From: Jacaranda mimosifolia
Taxonomy: Eukaryota > Streptophyta > Magnoliopsida > Lamiales > Bignoniaceae
DNA length: 64,000 bases
Direction: 5' to 3'
Assembly: GCA_018894105.1 (NCBI GenBank)
Contig: CM032129.1
Location: 32,443,468-32,507,467 of the forward strand
The notes under the pieces: model-generated
The model's database searches: none
The model's input: only the letters and a program-made list of their open reading frames with translations
What the model was told of the DNA's origin: nothing
Part shown: piece by piece, positions 57,375 through 64,000 of the stretch
Layout of the letters: each line of letters starts with the position of its first letter
Numbering within the stretch: position 1 is the stretch's first letter
Translations under genes and position numbers: made by a program

Positions 57375-58148
57375 TGATGAGGGTCTGAATCGTGATACAG
57401 GTACTCTGATTTCGATCTATGTTGGGTTTAACCCCAAAGGTGGATATCTTCCGTTGATGATATTTGAGAATCCTGCAATCAAGGCAAACGTTAGGCTAGC
57501 CGAGTGGCCCTCGGCTTAGGCCCTCCGACGCTCAAGTCAATTTTAGAGGTATTGAGCAACGGAGTAAGGTAGTTTCAGAGTGTATGAGTGCATACCTTGT
57601 GAGGCAAGACAGAGGAGTTTTTATATTCTTCCCCTTGTAGGAAATGACAGGTAAGCCCTTGGCTCACCCTTGGGGTCTTCAGCCTCCTCCAAGGGGCAAT
57701 TAGTCTATTCCTCCATTTGAATTTTGCGAGCTAGATGTCCTTTCATGCTACAGGACGGGACGGTATACGGTGTGGCGCCTGCCGTGTCAGACAGTGAGGG
57801 GATGGCATGCGCCATTAATGCGGTGGCGTGGTGCCAGTCAACGCATTTAATGCGGTGGCAGAGTACTGTGCAGAATTCGACCTCCTATCAGCCTAATGGG
57901 GGTCGAATATGGTCAATATTATCCGAGGGCTCTGAGGTGCCCGCCTGGGCCTGGGGGAGACTGGTCGAACATAGTCGACGTGTCCCATGGGCCCTGGGCC
58001 GATGTTTGAACGTTGGGCATTTTGGGGCCACTACCTGATCGAACAGGGTCGACGTGGCTCATGGGCCCTGGGCTGTTGTCTAATCGTTGGGCATTTTGGG
58101 CCTGGGCCGTTGTCTGAAACGTTGGGCCTTTTAGGCCACCCTATATCA
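57375..58148 (-). repeat. 5' LTR of the Tat element
   Basis: 774 bp, TGATATAGGG... to ...CCCTCATCA on the minus strand. Differs from the 3' LTR by scattered mostly C/T changes and a 10-bp length difference near 57903-57917. Confidence 0.95.
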
Positions 58149-58633
58149 AAATTGATAAAAAAAAAATATGAATAAAAACAACAACAAAATAATGAAAGTG
58201 AAAATAACAATAATAATTTCCAAAATTAGAATTAAAAGATACCTTTCAAACATGATATTTATGGTCCAAAATAGAGAAAAGAAAAATACATATGAACTTA
58301 GAGAATATTGAATAAAAATATTAACCCAACAAAAAAGAATTATAATAAATTGCAAAGTAAATCAAATTATTATAATTGACAAAAGAAAGAAAGAAAAAAA
58401 GAAAAAGAGCAAAACTTGCAACTTAAAAAACTACCTTACACATCCTGGTAAAGGTTCGAAACCCAAATGACAAAAGCGGATATGATAATAAAGGGAAAAA
58501 AGAAATAAGGTGGTCTGCAAGTAATTAAAAAAGAAAAATACTTTCTAATGTTCTAGGTCTATTATTGTTAAATATAGATAATTTACTTGCAATTCTGCTG
58601 TAATATCTTTTATTTCAGCAGAACATTTATTCA

Positions 58634-58676
<43 letters not shown>

Positions 58677-59186
58677 AAGAAAGAAAGAAAGAAAGAAAAA
58701 CAAATATTTAAATGATAATTGAGCAACAAATACATCTATGCATGATGTTATGTTTTTCATGCGTATATTGAAAATGACTCAATATAAAGATGAAAAAAAT
58801 ATATAAACGTTGATAGAATGTAATGAAAGTTCATTTAAAAATTTAGAATGAAAGAGTTATCTTGAAGAAGAAGGAGAAGAAGAAGAAGTGGAAGAGTGGA
58901 AGTAGAGATAAATAAGTTATGATTTATTTAATGAGATGAAATTTATAGAATAACTTTTTTATAGGAGTCCTTAATTTGGTTATCATAAAACACCTTTTGA
59001 ATTTTAAATTTATTTGTTGAAAGAAAATTATAGATAAGATATGATCATATCGGTTAAGATAATAATCAACAATTAATAAAATTTTTGAATTTAATTAAAA
59101 AAACTCAAAATTCTAAAAATTTGCCACTTGGACAAAATTGCAATCAAAATTGCATAATTGTAGGTCCCACACCGTTATACTATATA
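58149..59186. other. Remainder of Helitron H3 right of the retrotransposon
   Basis: AT-rich, with a compound microsatellite at about 58635-58698: (CT)n then (CA)n then (AAAG)n. A GAAGAAGAAG run near 58863-58890. No gene. Confidence 0.6.
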
Positions 59187-61851
59187 TCTATACTATTATA
59201 TATAGCAAAACGGTGTGGGACCCACAATTACTCAATTTTGATTGCAATTTTGGCCATGTGGCAAGTTTTTAGAATTTTGAGTTTTTTTAATTAAATTTAA
59301 AAAAATTCATAAATTGTTGATTATTATCTCTAACCGATATGATTGTATCTTATCTCTAATTTTCTTTCATTTGAAATTTAAAATATATCTCTCTATACTA
59401 TTAAGTAAGAACTTAATTCAAATTTAAAAATGTAATTTATTTTATTTATTAACAATTAGATATTAATACTAGATTATAAAAAATTGATAAAATCTTTTTT
59501 CTTTAATTGTTTAAGATAAAGTTGCTACATCTCCATTGAAAAAAAAAAAAACAATAATCTCTAAGATAAAGTCATTACTTTTTTAGTTAATTCGCACTAA
59601 ATTTTTAAAATTTAAATTTTTTTAATTAAATCAAAAAAATTATTGGTAGTTGGTTGCTCTATTCATATTAGTTGAACACTTATCTATTCCATATAAATAT
59701 TTCTAAAGTTTCAAAATTGTTTTCTTGGTTGAAGAAATAATTATTTAATTGGTCTTTAATATTAGAAAAATAATTATCTATAAAATTTGTTTCATCTCAC
59801 GCTTAGAATATATCAAATATTTCTTAATTTATGATTTTTATAAAGATCTTTTTCAAGTTTTCTCTTAGCTTTAATAACTAAATTTATTTATATCTGATTG
59901 TTTATGATGAAAACATTTTGGAAAAACTATTAATTTTACGACTAATTACAAGAGGCTATGTGTAAAATAAAGTACTAATAATCAGTTTAATAGTTTTATT
60001 TATATATTGAAGTATCAAATCCAATTTTAAATAAAATAATTAATTTAAATAACATTCTAAATATTTATTTGGTCAATAAATCTAATATAGCTACCTATAA
60101 AGTTGAGATTTTTCAACCAACAAAATGCAGTCTAATAAGATACAACAATAAAACAAATTTCATTAGATGACATCAAATCTCTATCAAATAAAGATTTAAT
60201 ATTATCCTTTAATATTATATATAATAATAAGATAATATCAAAATTGTTCGAGTAGGTTAAGACTTTTCTACTTCATACAGCTATATAAATGGGCTATGTG
60301 ATTCCATGCAAACATAACTGGAAGAAATAGAAAAAATTCAAATTTCAAAAAGCTTTGCCTTGGTCTTTCAAGTCTAAAAGAAGGAGAAATCAATAAATTT
60401 TTCCACAATAAATTCATTTGCTGCTGGAATTTGGTATCTATTGAAATTTTGATTTCATATATATAATTAAACATAATTATCTTTTCTTGATTGTTGAAAA
60501 CCTAATGTTCTCTATATTAATATGGCAAAGTATGACAAATGAGTTGGGCACAAGAAATGGGTGAGCAAGAAAATTTGGATCAAAGAATTATTCTTGTTTG
60601 ACTTATTTGTAAGGATTCATGTGGTATTTTCTTCGTGTTCATTTCAAGTATAAGATATATCGAATCATATAAATGTATTGCTCCCCCCCCCCTCCCCCAA
60701 CTGGAGTACTGCTACAACCTTAATATTTTAAGGATCATGAGAAATATTAATCATTAATTTATTTTACCTTTTTTATATGAATGATCAGGAGGTTTGGATG
60801 TAGATGATTTTTGATGGAACAATAACAGAAATCATTATATTAATATGACGACGATACAGTCAAGTTGGGAAATGGATGTAAATAACATGTGAAAAAATTT
60901 GTTTTTTATTATTAGTCCACTTTCAATAATTATTTGGAATGCAGAGAATTTTTTTATCATAATGCAATTTTAGGTTGAGAAGGTCTCAAGCTTATTAAAA
61001 GGTGATCAATTTCTGATGTAAAGTCTCACAAGCAACGAAAGTGACGAAGGAATTCAAGATAAAGATAAATCATGTCTTAAATTCTATTTTAAAAGAAAAC
61101 TCATAACTTATGTAATGTGATTTTTGGTTTTATTGATTGAGTATTTATAATACTTGAAAAAGTTAATATAATGTTACTTTTGTTTTATCAGTAGTTTCTC
61201 AAAATGTGATTAAATTTTTGCTAGATTTAGTATTTCAAAACATGGTTTCTAATACTTTGGAGGAGCATTTTCTTCCGTTAATGTAGTGTTCCACTTGACT
61301 CAGCCTTTTAAAAAGTGATATGAAAACTTTCAAGCTAATTGTATAAAAATTTGCAACTACTTATTTGGCCGGATAGCATTATCCTTGCACTTATAGGTAT
61401 AAGATTTGATGTTCAAACTCCAAATAGTCCCAAATATATTCACCTTTTGTTTGAATTTTTTTTTTTAATTGTGCAATAAGTTTTTATATTGTTAATATTG
61501 TTTATCATTCTTTCATATCTTTGCAGGTATTATACTTTTTATTATTTTGTTCAGTTTCTTTTAAATTGACTAAGTTTTCTTGGGTTATGGAAAAAAAATA
61601 AGAGTTTTTGCATTTTTACATCGTACTTTTTTAAATTGATAATAATGTGATGAGCTTAAATTTTTATTGCTTTTTATTGATATTAATACATATGATTTGG
61701 TGTGAAAAACTCTTTAATTTTGATATTATTTATCTATTTTAAAAAAAAACATGTATTAAACTTACTTTTACATAAAATAAAAACAATACTAATATATTAT
61801 GTTTTCAATAATAATTAATTACATCCATGCATAGCATGGGGTACATGCTAG
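59187..61851 (+). mobile_element. Helitron-like element H4
   Basis: 5' end TCTATACTATTATATATAGC then AAAACGGTGTGGGACCCAC. The 3' end is the hairpin CCATGCATAGCATGG (61825-61839), then GGTACATG and CTAG (61848-61851) before T. About 2.66 kb, no Rep/helicase frame. A second Helitron-type start, TCTCTATACTATTAAG, occurs at 59389-59404, so the 3' end might belong to a nested element beginning there. Confidence 0.7.
61364..61450 (+). repeat. SINE-like fragment within H4
   Basis: GGCCGGATAGCATTATCCTT then AAGATTTGATGTTCAAACTCC and a T-rich stretch; closely parallels 11031-11115. Confidence 0.4.
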
Positions 61852-61861
61852 TAATAGTATA

Positions 61862-61910
61862 GATGAGAATAGGAGATGAAATAAGAAATAGAATAGAGAA
61901 TCCAAAATGC
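61862..61910. mobile_element. Right half of the foldback MITE split by the transposon pile
   Basis: GATGAGAATAGGAGATGAAA to AGAATCCAAAATGC corresponds to the right arm of the MITE at 13261-13440, and to the piece missing at 42724. Confidence 0.75.
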
Positions 61911-62053
61911 CAAATCAAAGGCAAATTATCACATTACACCATATAACAATTGCAACAAGGAACCAAATCAAAAACAGAAACATATATAATCCTTTATTTT
62001 TATAATAATAATCCTTTATTTTTATTAGACTCTTAAAATTGATCGCCAGTTCT

Positions 62054-62515
62054 CTATTTGCTGCTGCCATTTTCGCCATCTTCTTCAAGCTCGAAAGCCG
62101 ACAGAGGATGCGAGCGGGAGAAGCCAACTGGGCTCGTAAATTTGACCATATCAGTAGATGGGACTCCGACAAGCACGTCGGAGATTACGAAAAAGACAAG
62201 CAGCTCCTTGCCTTTAACTCCTGTGACCTTCGACAGATGACCCTTTTCGATGAAAGCTGTGATTTCTGGACTGTAAACAACTGTTTGCCCTATTTTTTTG
62301 AACTTGTGTTCTTTCTTCTTTTCCATCCTCAACCAGAAAAATCCAGTTGATCGGTTGAATCCAAATTCCTCTATTTCATCCACCGGCAGTAGACCTGTCG
62401 GAATTGAGAATTCCTCCATTAGTTTCAGAATTTTGTCTCTGCAGATTTCGCCGTGGCATATTTCAGCCCCTTCGCGGTGGGTTTCGATTGGTTTAGCTGC
62501 TATTGATGCTGCCAT
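62054..62515 (-). CDS. DUF538 (SVB-like) copy F, intact
   Basis: 153 aa, intronless. Start at 62515 (MAASIAAKPIETHREGAEIC) chosen by alignment with copies B and E; the ATG at 62602 is upstream of the TATA box. Core motifs: KLMEEFSIPTGLLPVDEIEE, FGFNRSTGFFWLRMEKKKEH, VVYSPEITAFIEKGHLSKVT, GVKGKELLVFFVISDVLVG, FTSPVGFSRSHPLSAFELEE. KEL-LVF and VGVP are like copies A and D, while the N-terminal half is like E and C, so it may be a recombinant or ancestral type. No signal peptide. It was the immediate neighbour of copy E before the 19-kb insertion. Molecular role unknown as for the family. Confidence 0.92.
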   Translation of the reverse strand: MAASIAAKPIETHREGAEICHGEICRDKILKLMEEFSIPTGLLPVDEIEEFGFNRSTGFFWLRMEKKKEHKFKKIGQTVVYSPEITAFIEKGHLSKVTGVKGKELLVFFVISDVLVGVPSTDMVKFTSPVGFSRSHPLSAFELEEDGENGSSK

Positions 62516-62572
62516 TTTTGTTCTTCTTAAGCTTCTGATATTCTTTGGTGGGAAAGGAGTGAAGCGATACGC

Positions 62573-62581
62573 TATATATAG
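62573..62581 (-). promoter_or_regulatory. TATA box of DUF538 copy F
   Basis: Minus-strand CTATATATA about 58 bp before the ATG, aligned with copies B and E. Confidence 0.6.
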
Positions 62582-62991
62582 AGTGCTTTCGGCTAAGCTC
62601 ATTAAATATGTGTGATAAACTCCTATATCTTATAAGATATTTTTTGAATTTATAAGATGTTAAATTTTTTAAAAAATAAAATTTTAAAATATTTGAATAA
62701 AATAAGATCATGAAACTTATAAAATGTTAGTAATGACAATTTTGTAATTAATATAACTTTGTAATTAATATGATTAAAATTTAGGGAGCTTGTTAAGACT
62801 TTAAAAATAAATTAAGAACTCCTTATTTTTTTAAAAAGAACTTATAAGCTCCTACCATTTTATTTTACAAGCTTATAAGTTATTTTTAAAAAAAAATTAC
62901 CAAATACTTTTTGACTTTTTATAAACTTTCAAATACGTATCTTATAAAATATTTTGAAAAGCTTATAAACTCATCCAAACATCCTCATAAT
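62582..62991. mobile_element. AT-rich TIR MITE upstream of copy F
   Basis: GAGTGCTTTCGGCTAAGCTC... to ...CTCATCCAAACATCCTCAT; homologous in place and sequence to 32826-33241. Confidence 0.6.
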
Positions 62992-62994
62992 CTA

Positions 62995-63944
62995 CAGAGG
63001 ATTGATTGCTTTTTCTGTGTTTTTCTTGCTTGGTTGGGAATTACTAATACTATTAATCTAGGTCCTATTTTGTAGCAATTGGGTGAAGCTATAAAATACA
63101 CAAATGATAGGCTCTCATGTTTCAATTTAGTTGTAGGTGAAAAAAGATTCTAATCACTTTTTTTCATTTTTATTGATTTGATCGTTGAAAAATTCTTATT
63201 TAAAATAATTGAAAGATCCCTCATTAGAATACTTGAGTTGTAGGTTATTTCTTAGAGATTTAATTTGTACTCTAGTATTGAATTTATTGATTAATGAGGC
63301 CGACCTAAAAATGACTTGGACCATTAAGGCAAAAAAATAAGTTAGAAGTTTTATGAATTGCTATTGATTTCAATTTCATGATAATAAAGTAATAATAGTA
63401 TTTATTTCTTACCGAAAAAGCTAGGATTGTAATAGATACGGTGCAGATCTATTATTATGGCCCGACGATCGAGGTCCGACTTCTCTTCGTTTAGGTCGGA
63501 CTTGTAATCTAAATATGCAATCACAAAGAGTCGAATCATTAGAGTGATCTTCATAAAAAGTAATACGGACAAAAAAAGGCATACGTCAAGTAACAAATTG
63601 ATCAGAGATATATAGTGAGATAATGAGGTGACTCAATTATGTCAATTTTAAGTATCACGATAGGTTGGCACTACAAGTACTCAATGAATAATTAAAATAT
63701 TAGGAGCAAGTATCATCGTGGAGTTATAATATGCTTGCCAAACCCTGTCAAGATTTTTCTTCTTCTTCTTCTTATTCATTTTTTTTTTTTTAATTACTCT
63801 CATGAATAACTTTGAGAGGTTGAGGCTTAACGTTGTTATAGACTTATAGTAGTACGTAGGGCGGCCAAGTGCTAGGATTAGTTCATTCACCGGGAGGGCA
63901 TTTATTTCATAGAATAGGAAATGAGTATTCACCGCAAGAAACTA
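62995..63944. repeat. Duplicated flank block (copy 3 of 3)
   Basis: Same succession as 33242-34945 and 37745-38768, continuing to GAGGGCATTTATTTCATAGA. Lacks the MITEs at 33354 and 38788, so it shows both empty sites. (CTT)n near 63756-63773. No gene. Confidence 0.75.
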
Positions 63945-64000
63945 GGGGCTTGTTTATTTACAAACTCGTAATTCATTTTTCAACTCTCAAAATTTAAATA
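63945..64000. mobile_element. Start of a Tourist-like MITE, cut by the window end
   Basis: GGGGCTTGTTTATTTACAAA after a CTA flank resembles the Tourist-like termini at 9508 and 38788. Only 56 bp visible. Confidence 0.35.

Larger units (their letters stand above)
47444..58148 (-). mobile_element. Ty3/gypsy Tat-lineage LTR retrotransposon, full length, coding region broken
   Basis: Complete 10.7-kb element in reverse orientation, with target duplication aaatt at 47439-47443 and 58149-58153. LTRs have TG..CA ends, a primer-binding site lies at 57357-57374 and a polypurine tract at 48208-48222. The order is gag, protease, reverse transcriptase, RNase H, a second archaeal-type RNase H, then integrase. 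The second RNase H, the long 3' region with a tandem repeat and the antisense gene are hallmarks of the Tat lineage (Retand/Ogre relatives). No chromodomain is seen. Three in-frame stops make it non-autonomous now. By eye the LTRs differ at a few percent, so insertion is fairly recent. Confidence 0.95.
46472..59186 (-). mobile_element. Helitron-like element H3 (reverse), carrying the LTR retrotransposon
   Basis: Read on the minus strand the 3' end is CCGTGCATAGCACGG (46484-46498), then GGTTTACG and CTAG (46472-46475). The 5' end is the reversed block at about 59157-59185 (on the minus strand GTATAACGGTGTGGGACC), the same as in H4. Without the 10.7-kb retrotransposon it would be about 2.0 kb. 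No replication-protein frame. Confidence 0.65.

Overview
The window is AT-rich nuclear DNA of a flowering plant, most likely a eudicot. The evidence is spliced genes with GT..AG introns, plant-only gene families (Shaker-type KAT potassium channel, DUF538, IDA-like peptide), a Tat-type Ty3/gypsy retrotransposon, Helitrons, many MITEs and a fragment of plastid DNA. There is no prokaryotic gene organisation, no CRISPR array and no functional tRNA or rRNA gene that I can support.

Layout. 1-3.2 kb: MITEs. 3.48-5.54 kb: a previously functional prefoldin subunit 6 gene that has lost its ATG, a splice donor and its frame but keeps its intron layout and an upstream region with TGGGCC-type motifs. 5.5-16.4 kb: AT-rich intergenic DNA with MITEs, SINE-like units, a G-quadruplex-prone island, a 200-bp duplication, a ~91-bp degenerate tandem repeat and a ~98-bp (TTA)n run. 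16.48-16.73 kb: nuclear-integrated plastid DNA (end of trnI-GAU to the start of the trnA-UGC intron). 17.87-21.82 kb: an apparently intact 11-exon KAT1/KAT2-like inward-rectifier K+ channel of 730 aa. 24.5-24.83 kb: a foldback element with a perfect 9-bp target duplication. 25.36-25.77 kb: an IDA-like (IDL) peptide precursor.

28.4-64 kb: a same-strand array of at least six DUF538 (SVB-like) genes built by duplication of ~2-kb units. Copies B, E and F look intact, A is split by a hAT-like MITE, C is truncated and D has a nonsense codon. Because the units are paralogous, one unit often preserves the empty site of an insertion in another. Between E and F, a single short MITE was split and now holds about 19.1 kb of nested transposons: Helitron-like elements in tail-to-tail and head-to-head order, one of them carrying a 10.7-kb Tat-lineage LTR retrotransposon (47444-58148, 5-bp TSD). 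That retrotransposon has three in-frame stops in gag-pol, a 65-bp tandem repeat in its 3' region and a spliced-looking antisense gene.

How it fits together. The three recognisable host loci (K+ channel, secreted peptide, DUF538 array) are unrelated in function as far as sequence shows. The main story is structural: gene-family growth by segmental duplication, then copy-by-copy decay through transposon insertion and point mutation. I did not find a convincing wholly new biochemical system; the most unusual items are the dated nested transposon pile and the antisense gene in the retrotransposon.
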